The position numbers and the translations under genes are program-made. From contig NZ_AP024620.1 of NCBI RefSeq assembly GCF_023734095.1, positions 1,918,501 through 1,982,500 of the forward strand: DNA of 64,000 nt, read 5' to 3'. Under the pieces are notes generated by a model. It ran no database searches. It had not been told where the DNA came from and was given only the letters and a program-made list of their open reading frames with translations. Shown here piece after piece: positions 45,620 through 54,045 of this stretch; within the stretch, counting starts at the first letter, position 1, and each line of letters starts with the position of its first letter. Source of the stretch: Moorella sp. Hama-1. Lineage in GTDB: Bacteria; Bacillota; DSM-521; Neomoorellales; Neomoorellaceae.

Positions 45620-46255
45620 TTAAACTAAAACCTCTAATTGTCCGGCTGCCGCCAGGACGCGTTGAATATAGGCCCGGGTTTCCTTATAGGGAGGCACGCC
45701 GTGATAGCGCTCCACAGCCCCGGGACCGGCGTTATAGGCCGCCAGGGCCAGGCGAGTATCGCCCTGGAAACGATCCAGAAGTTGTCGCAGGTAACGGGCG
45801 CCCCCGTCCAGGTTGGCCGCGGGATCAAAGGGGTCATTTACCCCCAGGGCCCTGGCCGTAGCCGGCATAAGCTGCATTAAGCCCAAGGCCCCGGCCGGGG
45901 AGACGGCCCGGGGGTTAAAACCGGACTCGGCTGCTACTACACCCCGTAGAAGATCCGGGGAGAGGTTATACCTGGCAGCTATGGCTCCAATCAAAGTCTG
46001 AATGTTGGTACTGGCCGGTAGGGGGATGGCCGGCCGGTTTCGAGTGTTTTCCCGCGCGACTCCTTCGGCTCCTCCGTGCCCGTTAAGGGCCGGGGGAGCC
46101 GCAGGTACCCCTTCCCCGACCTTCTCATTTTCCGCCAGAAGGGCCAGCAGAAACAAGGTGTTAAAGCTCTGTTTACCCGTATCATTGGACCCGACAGCCG
46201 TAGCCTGCATCTTCGCCCAGGCTGCTAATACCGGTGCCAGGATATCGATGTTCAC
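45620..46255 (-). CDS. Lytic transglycosylase (SLT domain)
   Basis: 211 aa. A linker-like N-terminal half precedes a C-terminal SLT domain: [22 protein letters not shown] with the catalytic Glu, then [21 protein letters not shown] and [15 protein letters not shown]. It cleaves peptidoglycan glycan strands. No clear signal peptide, so export is uncertain. Transcribed toward the dsr operon but separated by its promoter. Confidence 0.9.
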   Translation of the reverse strand: MNIDILAPVLAAWAKMQATAVGSNDTGKQSFNTLFLLALLAENEKVGEGVPAAPPALNGHGGAEGVARENTRNRPAIPLPASTNIQTLIGAIAARYNLSPDLLRGVVAAESGFNPRAVSPAGALGLMQLMPATARALGVNDPFDPAANLDGGARYLRQLLDRFQGDTRLALAAYNAGPGAVERYHGVPPYKETRAYIQRVLAAAGQLEVLV

Positions 46256-46480
46256 GACAGCATCCTCCCTTCACTTGCTATTATTTATAATTCTTTACTT
46301 TTATGTATAATTATTGCTTTCGCCCGTTCGCAGCTTGTCTATCTATGGTTACCTAGTATCGTCTGCTGCCCGCCGCTATCTACCTCGTGGCTATCTGCCC
46401 TCTGCCCTGGTTGCCCTTTCCTGTTGCCCATTATATCATAATCGTCATCTTTGTGGTTGTTTAAACCGGTTATCGCTCAT
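46256..46480. other. Gap with pyrimidine-rich degenerate repeats
   Basis: Holds CTATCT/CTGCCC words repeated loosely between about 46330 and 46430 and an AT-rich segment. No gene or known RNA is recognised. It probably contains the transglycosylase promoter. Confidence 0.35.
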
Positions 46481-46504
46481 AAAAAAAGCAGGCTTTCCGC
46501 CTGT
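46481..46504 (-). terminator. Terminator after the thioredoxin-like gene
   Basis: Minus-strand ACAGGC-GGAAA-GCCTGC stem followed by seven T, about 70 bp past the stop codon. Confidence 0.8.
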
Positions 46505-46575
46505 TAAAAACCACGTTGCCTACCTAATAACTTCTTAACTCCGCTGTGGTGCCCCTCGTGGTAGGGGACTCCCCC

Positions 46576-46821
46576 TTACCCGGCCGCAGCGCTGGTGAGG
46601 ATACCGGTCAGCTCAGCCTTATTGGGCACCCGGCCGGCTATAACTACCTTGCCGTTAACTACCAGGGCCGGGGTGCTCATGACGCCGTAACCCATAATCT
46701 GCTTGATATCAGTAACCAGTTCAACACCAGCGTCCAACCCCAGTTCGCCAACTACCTGCCGGCTCAACTGCTCCAGTTTATGACAGTTGGCGCAACCGCC
46801 GCCCAGGACCTTGATCTCCAT
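46576..46821 (-). CDS. Small thioredoxin-like redox protein (TM0996/MTH895 type)
   Basis: 81 aa. Redox pair in GGGCANCHKLEQ (CXXC), then the thioredoxin-fold VMSTPALVVNGKVVIAG with cis-Pro. This small family is proposed to reduce disulfides in anaerobes. It is about 50 bp downstream of selD in the same direction and may serve selenium or sulfur transfer; that link is inferred from position. Confidence 0.88.
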   Translation of the reverse strand: MEIKVLGGGCANCHKLEQLSRQVVGELGLDAGVELVTDIKQIMGYGVMSTPALVVNGKVVIAGRVPNKAELTGILTSAAAG

Positions 46822-46874
46822 ATGTCTCGCGCCTCCATAGCTTTTTGCTAATATTATTATCTGCCTGATAGGCG

Positions 46875-47954
46875 CTATGTCAAGACAATTACCTGCCCGG
46901 AGCCGGCTTCCACCCGGCCGATAACCCTGGCCTCCTTAACTCCCCGGGCGTCCAGGTCGGCCAGCAAGTCGGTGACCCTGTCCCTGCCTACAGCAATGAG
47001 CAGCCCTCCCGAAGTCTGGGGATCATAGAGGACGTCCCGGAGGTCCTCCGGTACACCGGCGTCAATCCTGACGCTGTTTTCTACGTAATGGCGGTTATTA
47101 TAAGCTCCCCCGGGCACCAGACCCATGGCCGCCAGTTCCCGGGCATGGGGCAGCACCGGGATGGCCCCGGCGTTAAAAACTAGATCAACCCCGCTGCCCC
47201 GGGCCATCTCCACGCCGTGGCCCAGGAGACCAAAACCGGTAATGTCGGTACAGGCATGGGCGCCGGCGGCTACCATGGCCAGGGCCGCTTCCCGGTTTAG
47301 GGTGGCCATCCAGCGGCTGACCTGCTCCTCCAGGCCCGGTGGGGCCATCTCCGCTTTAATAGCCGTAGTGATAATCCCCGTGCCCAGGGGTTTGGTCAGG
47401 ACCAGCTGATCACCGGGACGGGCGGCGCAGTTGGTAATTATATGTTCAGGATGAATGACACCGGTGACTGCCAGGCCGTACTTAGGCTCGTCGTCATCGA
47501 TGCTGTGCCCGCCTACCAGGACCGCCCCGGCCTCGAGGATCTTATCGGCGCCACCCCGCAGGATCTCTCCCAGGACGGTAACATCAACCTTCTTGCTGGG
47601 GAAGGCCACCAGGTTCAGGGCTGTTACCGGCCGCCCGCCCATAGCATAGACGTCGCTCAGGGCATTGGCGGCGGCAATCTGGCCGTAGAGATAGGGGTCA
47701 TCAACGATGGGGGTAAAAAAGTCGACGGTCTGGATAATGGCCAGGTCGTCGGTCAGGCGGTAAACCCCGGCATCATCAACACTATTCATGCCTACCAGCA
47801 GGTTAGGGTCAGCCATAGCCGGCAGGTACTGTAATACCTGGTTAAGGGTCCCCGGACCCATCTTCCCCGCTCAGCCGGAGCTGCAGGAAAGCGAGGTCAG
47901 CCTGGGCTTTCCCGGTAAGGGGTTGAAGCCGCATGTATCTTTTTCTGCTGCCAT
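46875..47954 (-). CDS. selD: Selenide, water dikinase, selenocysteine-containing
   Basis: 359 aa. Makes selenophosphate from selenide and ATP. The true start is the ATG at 47954 (GGGAGGTC upstream), and the frame runs through an in-frame TGA at 47871-47873: SSG-U-AGKMGPGTLNQVL, with Sec28 at the position of the catalytic Cys/Sec of SelD and the conserved Lys three residues on. Annotation from the ATG after the TGA would lose the active site. Later motifs such as VGGHSIDDDEPKYGLAVTG and DITGFGLLGH are standard. A SECIS-like hairpin follows the TGA. Confidence 0.94.
47846..47873 (-). promoter_or_regulatory. SECIS element of selD
   Basis: After the TGA and 11 nt comes GGGTCCGGGGACCC, a GGGTC/GACCC stem with a small G-rich apical loop. 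Position and loop G fit bacterial SECIS hairpins read by SelB. Confidence 0.75.
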
Positions 47955-48270
47955 TTGTCGACCTCCCTTCTTGTCTGGCCTCTTGTTTTATCGGTGCAGG
48001 TTGCAGCGCTGTCACCGGAGCTTGCGGTTTGGCGCCAGCAACTTGAAGCAACCCGCACCAGTACCAGCGAGCCTCCCGTGCCGGCCCCCATATTTATTTG
48101 TTACGAGGGGGGCATAAGCCCCCTGGAGGCCTCTTTTTATTCTACCAGTTTTTCTCCCGCCCATGTATGACAAATTGGCATAAGAAAAAGGCCCCCGGGA
48201 AGCCCTCGAATATTTAAAATACCGTAGCTGCGGGTAAGGGGTTTTCCCCTGGTTCCCGCAGGGGGAAGTT
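47955..48270 (-). other. Gap between tusA-like gene and selD with strong hairpins
   Basis: About 315 bp. A hairpin at 48228-48261 nests CTGCGGG/CCCGCAG around GGGG-TTTT-CCCC and starts 9 nt past the tusA-like stop; a second, GGGGGC-ATAA-GCCCCC, lies near 48110. They may be terminators, although T-runs are weak. No tRNA gene was found here. Confidence 0.4.
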
Positions 48271-48498
48271 TTACCCCTTTTTTTTGATTAAAAAGGAGTA
48301 ATAATCCTCCCGGGGTTCCACGGCTACCAGGGTATGCCCGGCCTCCTGGCACCAGGCCGGGAGGTCAAACTCGGCCGCCAGGTCATCGGTCCAGACCTCC
48401 AGGAGCTGTCCGGGCTGCAACCGCTTCATCCTTTTTACTGTAGCCATTAAAGGCCCCGAACAGGTCATCCCCCGGCAATCCAGAATCTTCGCGGCCAC
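48271..48498 (-). CDS. TusA/SirA-like sulfur-carrier protein
   Basis: 75 aa. Begins AAKILDCRGMTCSGPLMATVK: the conserved CPxP-type site is degenerate here (CSGP), with Cys at the carrier position and another Cys five residues earlier. The WTDDLAAEFDLPAWCQEAGH segment fits the TusA fold. Such proteins pass sulfur, or selenium when near selD, to acceptors including Dsr-linked ones. Its start overlaps the end of the triple-HTH gene. Confidence 0.88.
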   Translation of the reverse strand: MAAKILDCRGMTCSGPLMATVKRMKRLQPGQLLEVWTDDLAAEFDLPAWCQEAGHTLVAVEPREDYYSFLIKKKG

Positions 48499-49400
48499 TA
48501 AACCTCCGCCCCCCGGTATTGTTTATTCAACAACCCGATCAGGTTGCTGATCAGATTCCTCTCCTCTTCCTTGCTGTGCCGGACAAAATCCTTGATCTCC
48601 TGGTACTCCTCCTCGGCCTCAGCATCCAGGGGGCGACGGTTTTCGTTTATTATCCCCAGGAAATCGAGGAGGCCCTTGATCTCCCGGTCACTCCATCCCG
48701 CCAGGTCCCGGACGACCTGCTGCAGGGCAGGCCGGCGCAGGGCTTCCCGGATATCGGCAGCCAGGCGATAATCCAGGTAGAGTTCTTCTTCCTCATCCTC
48801 CATCAGGAAGTAGCAGGTGGAAACCCCCAGGGCTTCCGCCAGGCTGCTCAGGGTAGCCAGGGAGGGCTGGATGCGGTCGGTTTCAATCTGGCCGATAAGG
48901 CTGTGGGAAATCCCGACCTGTTGGGCCAGTTCCTTCTGGGTGAGACCTATCTTTTCCCGCAGGCGTTTCAGCCTGTTACCCAGGGTATCCTCCTGCCCGT
49001 AACGCAGGAGGGAACTGGTGGTAACCTCCAGGACGGCGGCCAGCTTCTCCAGGGTCTTCAGGGAAGCGGTAGAACGGGAACGCTCAATCTCGCTGATGTG
49101 GGCCAGGGACACCCCGGAGCGGCGGCTCAACTCACTCAGGGTAATCCCCTTTTGCTCCCGTAGACGCCGCAGCCGGGCGCCAACGTTGTTCTCGTTCTTA
49201 TTACCATTTTCTTCTTGAAAGTAACTGGCATCTACCCCCAGGATGGTAGCGACTTCTGCCAGGGTGGCCACGGACAACCTCCTGGTCCCCTCCTCGACCT
49301 CGATCATGCAGTCAGGGGCTATATCCAGGCGATCAGCCAGTTCCTCCAGGGGCATACCCTTCTCTTCCCTGAGCTTTTTTAATTTCTCGCCGATGGTCAT
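48498..49400 (-). CDS. Regulator with three XRE-type HTH domains
   Basis: 300 aa. Three consecutive HTH_3 domains: residues 3-60 (KLKKLREEKGMPLEELADRL), 73-130 (RLRRLREQKGITLSELSRRS) and 143-200 (RLKRLREKIGLTQKELAQQV). A C-terminal charged helical region follows. No membrane segment or enzyme domain. It overlaps the cbiA-like and tusA-like genes on either side, so it probably regulates this second dsr cluster. Three intact HTH units in one chain is uncommon. Confidence 0.9.
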   Translation of the reverse strand: MTIGEKLKKLREEKGMPLEELADRLDIAPDCMIEVEEGTRRLSVATLAEVATILGVDASYFQEENGNKNENNVGARLRRLREQKGITLSELSRRSGVSLAHISEIERSRSTASLKTLEKLAAVLEVTTSSLLRYGQEDTLGNRLKRLREKIGLTQKELAQQVGISHSLIGQIETDRIQPSLATLSSLAEALGVSTCYFLMEDEEEELYLDYRLAADIREALRRPALQQVVRDLAGWSDREIKGLLDFLGIINENRRPLDAEAEEEYQEIKDFVRHSKEEERNLISNLIGLLNKQYRGAEV

Positions 49401-50797
49401 ACCAGACCCTCCTTCGTTCCCGGCAATGGTCCATCCTTTAAATTTTCCTTACCTGCTGCCAGGGCCACCAGCCGGGGCGCCCATCCAGGGCTGGCCGGGG
49501 CATATAAATGGTTGTAGCCGGCCAGGGTTCTCCGGTAGAGAATACCGTCCACCTGACCGTCAATGCCAAAACCGCGGCGCATCCGGTAAAGGAAAGCCAG
49601 CTCCTGGCGGTCCAGGTTAATTACCCGTGAATGATGAAATTCGTGGCCCCGGATCAGGCTACCCCGGGGTAGGAAGGGGCTATCGCCGGCGACCTCCAGG
49701 GCCGTATAACCGTGCCCTTGGGGGCAGGAGGACATAGTTACGTCATAGGGCAGGGCGCCGCTCATTTCGTACCAGCGCCCCTGGTAATTGAGCCTGCGGG
49801 CCAGGTACATTAAACCGCCACACTCGGCATAGACCGGCAGGCCGGCAGCCACTGCCTCTTTCACCCCGCGGCGCAGGGACCGGTTGGCTTCCAACCGGGC
49901 GGCAAAGACCTCGGGAAAACCGCCCCCCAGATAGAGCCCCTGGATATCCGGCAACTCCTCATCATCCAGGCTATTGATCTTTACCAGCTCGGCACCGGCG
50001 GCTACCAGGGCCTCCAGGTTCTCCGGGTAATAGAAGCTAAAGGCGCGATCTTGAAAGACACCCAGGCGTACCCGCGGCGGGATGCTCCCGGTTTCTACTA
50101 CCGGGACCGGTATTGGCGAAACCCTGCTGGCAATGGCCAGGAGAGCCTCCAGGTCGACGGCCGTTACTATGGCCTTGCCGGTGGCTTCCAGGGCTACGTG
50201 GAGGCGTTCGTTTTCCACTGCCGGGATCAGGCCCAGGTGGCGGTCCGGTATACCGAAGTCTTTATTCTTGGGCAGGGCCCCCAGGACCGGCAGGCCGGTA
50301 TAATGCTCAATGGAGCGCCGCAGGATGTCCTCATGGCGGGCGCGGGCCACCCGGTTCAGAATTACCCCGGCGATCCGGACCCCGGGGTCAAAGTTGCAGA
50401 AACCCTGCACCAGGGCGGCGGCGCTCCTGGTCATGCGGGTGGCATCGAGCACCAGGATTACCGGTGCCGCCAGGGAACGGGCCACGGCAGCTGTGCTATC
50501 ACTGCCCTCCAGGTCCAGGCCGTCAAAGAGGCCCATGGCCCCTTCCACCAGTCCCAGGTCGGCGCCCTGGCAGGCAACAGCAAAGTGTTCCCGGAGTTTT
50601 TCCGGCGGTAAAAAATAAAGATCCAGGTTGCGGCAAGGGCGGCCTGCCACCAGGGTTAACCAGCTGGGATCGATAAAGTCCGGGCCCTTTTTGAAGGGCT
50701 GCACAATGAGACCCTTTTGCCGCAGGGCGGCTATTAAGCCCAGGGTTATCGTTGTTTTGCCGGAACGGCCGTGGGGCGCTGCAATTACTAAACGCAC
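49397..50797 (-). CDS. dsrN: CbiA/CobB-type amidotransferase, probable siroheme amidase DsrN
   Basis: 466 aa. N-terminal P-loop domain (IAAPHGRSGKTTITLGL, DFIDPSWL) and C-terminal class I glutamine amidotransferase (nucleophile in YAECGGLMYLA, His in IRGHEFHHS). The family amidates cobyrinate a,c-carboxylates; the dsr-linked member DsrN is thought to amidate siroheme for DsrAB. No cobalamin genes lie nearby, while DsrAB-like genes are 16 bp upstream, so DsrN is favoured. GTG start with AAGGGGG about 10 nt upstream. Confidence 0.88.
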   Translation of the reverse strand: MRLVIAAPHGRSGKTTITLGLIAALRQKGLIVQPFKKGPDFIDPSWLTLVAGRPCRNLDLYFLPPEKLREHFAVACQGADLGLVEGAMGLFDGLDLEGSDSTAAVARSLAAPVILVLDATRMTRSAAALVQGFCNFDPGVRIAGVILNRVARARHEDILRRSIEHYTGLPVLGALPKNKDFGIPDRHLGLIPAVENERLHVALEATGKAIVTAVDLEALLAIASRVSPIPVPVVETGSIPPRVRLGVFQDRAFSFYYPENLEALVAAGAELVKINSLDDEELPDIQGLYLGGGFPEVFAARLEANRSLRRGVKEAVAAGLPVYAECGGLMYLARRLNYQGRWYEMSGALPYDVTMSSCPQGHGYTALEVAGDSPFLPRGSLIRGHEFHHSRVINLDRQELAFLYRMRRGFGIDGQVDGILYRRTLAGYNHLYAPASPGWAPRLVALAAGKENLKDGPLPGTKEGLV

Positions 50798-50813
50798 CGG
50801 TCCGTTTCCCCCT

Positions 50814-51887
50814 TCAATACCTCAGGTGCAGGTCTTGGCGCAGGCTGATTACCGGAAAGTGGTTATCAACGATATCAGCTACCGGGTTGGCACCGGTGGC
50901 TTTAAAAAAGGCCGGCCAGCCCACCCGTTCCACAAAGGTATGCAGCCTTTCCCCTGGTTTTCCCCCGGACCGCCAGGCGGCAATAATTCGCTGCACCCTG
51001 GCAATGATTGCCCCATAGCCGACTGCTGTCGCCGGTACCCGGGTGAAAACCACCGCCGCCATCTCCGGTCCTCGCCGGCTATTACCGCCGTGCCCCCCGA
51101 CGGCAATAGATACATAGCGTTCCGGTCCGGGTTTAATCCCTTCCGGGGCCACCTGGATGCACGAGGTACAACGAATACAGCGGTTGGCATTTATCACCAC
51201 CGTTGTACCCCCTGCTACCTGGCGGGGGCGGATGGCCCCTACCGGGCAACCGGATAGCAAGTGCCCGAAATCAATATTGGCCGCCAGGAGGGCAGTATCG
51301 TCAACCTGGGGAACGGTGGCAAAGTACCCGGAGATGCCGATGTCGGCCTCGACGCCGCCCCCGCACTGGTTAGGACAACCGGTTACGGATATCTTTAAAG
51401 GTGCCGGCAATTCCTGGCAGAAGAACTCCCGGTATAAACTGTCGGCCAGGACCTTGGCAATACTGGGCGCGTCGACAGCGGCATTCTGGCAGTGGACAAA
51501 GGAGGTACAGCATTTTATCTGGTGCAGGCTGTTGCCGGTACCCCCGGCCGGAAAACCGGCTGCGGCCAGCTCGGCCAGGAAGGTATCCAGAAGCTCCGGC
51601 CGGACGCCTACAAACTCAAAGCCCTGGCGGCTGGTGCGCCGGCCTGTCCGGGCATAAGTGCGAATCCAGCGGGCCAGTTGCCGCAGGGTGGTTGCGCTCA
51701 GCAGGCCGTTGGGTGGCAGGATGATCCTGACCGTCAGGATGGCGGTACCGCCGGCGGCCAGGTGACGGATGACCCCCGGACGGACCAGTTCATGGCTGAT
51801 CAGGTTGCCCCGGTAGGCCATTAATTCCGGCGGTATCTGGCGACGATAATCGGGCATCAGCCCTGCCGGCAGGTCGTCGTTGGCCAC
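50814..51887 (-). CDS. Second-copy DsrB-like siroheme sulfite reductase subunit
   Basis: 357 aa from a GTG at 51887, set by GGAGGAGG 8 nt upstream. The open frame extends 68 codons further, but that part is repeat sequence. Siroheme ligands C-X5-C (CCTSFVHC) and C-X3-C (GCPNQC), then a ferredoxin domain (CPVGAIRP; CIRCTSCIQVAP). It pairs with the DsrA-like gene at 52600, from which the tandem repeats separate it. Divergent from dsrB in the same window; probably a sulfite or related oxyanion reductase subunit. Confidence 0.85.
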   Translation of the reverse strand: MANDDLPAGLMPDYRRQIPPELMAYRGNLISHELVRPGVIRHLAAGGTAILTVRIILPPNGLLSATTLRQLARWIRTYARTGRRTSRQGFEFVGVRPELLDTFLAELAAAGFPAGGTGNSLHQIKCCTSFVHCQNAAVDAPSIAKVLADSLYREFFCQELPAPLKISVTGCPNQCGGGVEADIGISGYFATVPQVDDTALLAANIDFGHLLSGCPVGAIRPRQVAGGTTVVINANRCIRCTSCIQVAPEGIKPGPERYVSIAVGGHGGNSRRGPEMAAVVFTRVPATAVGYGAIIARVQRIIAAWRSGGKPGERLHTFVERVGWPAFFKATGANPVADIVDNHFPVISLRQDLHLRY

Positions 51888-51895
51888 CCTTGACT

Positions 51896-52250
51896 CCTCC
51901 TCCGAAAATAGGGTTTTGGCAAAAATGGATTCTTGTGGTAAGCATTTGGCTAGGGGGCTGGCGGTACAGGTCTCCAGGCTCCGTGGTTCTCGGCGAGCAA
52001 ACTTGGCGCTCTGCTTTGCTCGGCAGCGGGGGTGGCTCGGCTGTATCTCTTTGAATAAACGCAGCAGGGAGCGGAACTCTTCGTTCCTCAACTTACGTTA
52101 CGATCCCCATCCCGTTCACCGCCGCCTCACTGCGGCTTCGCTGAGTTTGCTTACGCCTCGAACCAAGTCGCCTTCCGCCTGTACTCGCCAGCCCTCTACT
52201 CAACCAATATTTTCATATCTTCGTGGTGGGAGCGTCAGCCCCCATGAGGG
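51896..52250 (-). repeat. Palindromic repeat, tandem copy A
   Basis: First unit of a 355-bp tandem duplication. The core (51956-52194) has inverted ends GGCTGGCGGTACAGG and GGCTGGCGAGTACAGG (complement). About the first 190-220 bp are identical to copy B; the distal part differs. Within it GGTTC and ACTTGG on the left can each pair with the overlapping GAACCAAGT on the right, giving two exclusive folds. Confidence 0.85.
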
Positions 52251-52599
52251 GCTCCTCCGTAAATAGGGTTTTGGCAAAAATGGATTCTTGTGGTAAGCAT
52301 TTGGCTAGGGGGCTGGCGGTACAGGTCTCCAGGCTCCGTGGTTCTCGGCGAGCAAACTTGGCGCTCTGCTTTGCTCGGCAGCGGGGGTGGCTCGGCTGTA
52401 TCTCTTTGAATAAACGCAGCAGGGAGCGGAACTCTTCGTTCCTCAACTTACGTTACGATCCCCATCCCGTTCACAGCCGCCTCACCTCGGCTTCGCGCAA
52501 GTATCTTGTGCCTCGAACCAAGTCGCCTTCCGCCTGTACCAGCCAGCCCTTACCCCAGCATTTTCGTGGTTAGTGGTGATAACGTTAGACCCTTCTACG
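52251..52599 (-). repeat. Palindromic repeat, tandem copy B
   Basis: Second unit, offset 355 bp from copy A, with core about 52311-52547. It is identical to A through the GGAGCGGAACTCTTCGTTCC block and the GATCCCCATCCCGTTCAC stretch, then diverges (GCGCAAGTATCTTGTGC in place of GCTGAGTTTGCTTACGC). It ends against the stop of the DsrA-like gene. Confidence 0.85.
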
Positions 52600-53724
52600 T
52601 CAGTATACGTTACGTTTAGGGCTCAAGAGGATCTGGGGTTCGGCTTCCAGGCCCAGTTCCTGCAGGATCTTTACGGGACCCACCCGGGCGATGAAATCCC
52701 CCACCCGCTCCTTTTTCCGGGCATTATCAGCCCAGAATTCCAGGAAGGCGCCGTAGATATCACCGATGGCGGTAAAATCGTCATCCTTTACCGGGATAAA
52801 GGGTACCAGGACATACCCGGCCATGGGGCCCTGGGGGCCCCGGTGGCCGTATTTGCCCCCGGCCACCCAGGCCACCCCCCGCTCTCGGCCAGGGCGAATA
52901 GCCGGGCAATAATTAATGCAAGCCATGCAGCGCCAGCACTTCTCCCCGTCCAGCTGCAGGGTATCTTCCTGCCAGGACAGGGCACCGGCCGGGCAGGCGT
53001 CCCGGAGAGCAGCCGGGTCGCCGCCTTTCTGGAGCCAGCCGGCCAGCAGGGCGGCGTCGATCTGCGGTAGGTCCCGGTAGACGCCAATAAAGGAGTGATC
53101 CTTTTGCATCATGGCCCGGATGCAGTCGTTGGGACACCCGGCAATGGCGCTCTTAACCTTCTGGGGATAACCGGGATACTGCTGGTCATCAATAAAACGC
53201 TGGCCCAGGTAAGTGGCCAGGGCCGGGGCATCTATCAGGGCCATCTCGCAGCGCACCGGGCCACAGCAAGCTGTAAGGCAGCGCAGGTCATCTCCCGTTG
53301 AGCCTACATCCAATCCCTGGTCATTTAATTCCTTGACCAGGGGTAACATCTCCTGGCGGTCGGCGTAAATCTCCATGGTGCCACCGCTGGTCAAGTGGAC
53401 TAACCCCCGGCCGTATTTTTCGGCGCATTCCGCCAGTTTCTCTAAGGTTGAGGCTGCAAGCCAGCCCCCGGCCGGTGACAGGATGCGAATATATGAGGAT
53501 TCCTGGATAATTTCCGGCCGGCGGCTGTTACGCACTGCTACCCCGGCCGGGAGTTCCGGGATGCTGATATAGCCGCCGTGGCCGAAGGCAGATTCTCCGG
53601 CTGCCAGTCCGGCTTCGTACATCGCCAAGGGATAATTGCTGTTAACCATCTCCCGGACATGGCTCGGGGATAATCCGGCCATTAACTGTCGGCACAGGGT
53701 AAAATCCCGGTTTATTTCCGGCAA
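52600..53724 (-). CDS. Second-copy DsrA-like siroheme sulfite reductase subunit
   Basis: 374 aa. Siroheme ligands in TACCGPVRCEMALIDAP (C-X5-C) and AGCPNDC (C-X3-C); ferredoxin insert with ACPAGALSW and CWRCMACINYCPAIRPG. It is shorter than DsrA at 37555-38979. A TTG start with AAGGAG 9 nt upstream, the latter inside the last codons of the DsrC-like gene, indicates coupling. With the 50814 gene it forms a divergent DsrAB-like pair. Confidence 0.87.
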   Translation of the reverse strand: MPEINRDFTLCRQLMAGLSPSHVREMVNSNYPLAMYEAGLAAGESAFGHGGYISIPELPAGVAVRNSRRPEIIQESSYIRILSPAGGWLAASTLEKLAECAEKYGRGLVHLTSGGTMEIYADRQEMLPLVKELNDQGLDVGSTGDDLRCLTACCGPVRCEMALIDAPALATYLGQRFIDDQQYPGYPQKVKSAIAGCPNDCIRAMMQKDHSFIGVYRDLPQIDAALLAGWLQKGGDPAALRDACPAGALSWQEDTLQLDGEKCWRCMACINYCPAIRPGRERGVAWVAGGKYGHRGPQGPMAGYVLVPFIPVKDDDFTAIGDIYGAFLEFWADNARKKERVGDFIARVGPVKILQELGLEAEPQILLSPKRNVY

Positions 53725-53727
53725 AGT

Positions 53728-54015
53728 TTAACACTCCTTGGGCATGGGCAGGCCGGTAATCTGGCTGATCTCGCCAATGGGGTTACCGGGGAATAGTTTA
53801 TAAATCCTTTTTTTCTCCAGGCCACTCAGCTTAATCAGATTGCGCAGGGTGCAGATGGTCTGGTGCTGCCGGTAATAGGCAAAACTTACTTCAATCAGGT
53901 GCCAGTGCTCACCGGTCAGGGTAAGACCCCGCTGTTCCGCCTTGACTCTGATGGCCTCACGCTGTTCTTCCGGCAGCAACATTAAGACCTCCTCTATTGA
54001 TTTAGAGGCCAGCAA
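53728..54015 (-). CDS. DsrC/TusE-like protein with one C-terminal Cys
   Basis: 95 aa. The DsrC fold is clear (LTGEHWHLIEVSFAYYRQHQ; KKRIYKLFPGNPIGEISQITGLP), and it ends …PMPKEC with the Cys as the last residue. The second Cys that DsrC has about ten residues earlier is absent (GEISQI here versus GACKVA in the neighbour). It therefore cannot form the intramolecular disulfide/trisulfide and may act as a TusE-like or regulatory homologue. Confidence 0.88.
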   Translation of the reverse strand: MLASKSIEEVLMLLPEEQREAIRVKAEQRGLTLTGEHWHLIEVSFAYYRQHQTICTLRNLIKLSGLEKKRIYKLFPGNPIGEISQITGLPMPKEC

Positions 54016-54045
54016 CTAGCGCTGGCCTCCCTGCCGGATCCCTCT

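Noticed and set aside
47983-48085. Possible tRNA-Sec gene next to selD (TTGCTTCAAGTTG looks like a UCA anticodon arm)
   Set aside because: No T-arm GGTTC-type sequence or paired acceptor ends at the right distance.
50051-50676. Long plus-strand frames opposite the CbiA/DsrN gene
   Set aside because: GC-rich antisense shadows; composition (Pro/Gly/Arg) is typical of reverse-complement reading.
51888-52091. 68-codon N-terminal extension of the second DsrB-like protein
   Set aside because: The same codons occur as a free-standing frame in repeat copy B (52446 downward), so they are repeat sequence; the GTG at 51887 has a strong ribosome site.
51896-52573. Plus-strand frames of about 116-128 codons in the tandem repeats
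   Set aside because: They are Arg/Ser/Leu-rich, palindrome-derived, duplicated with the repeat, lack ribosome sites and resemble no family.
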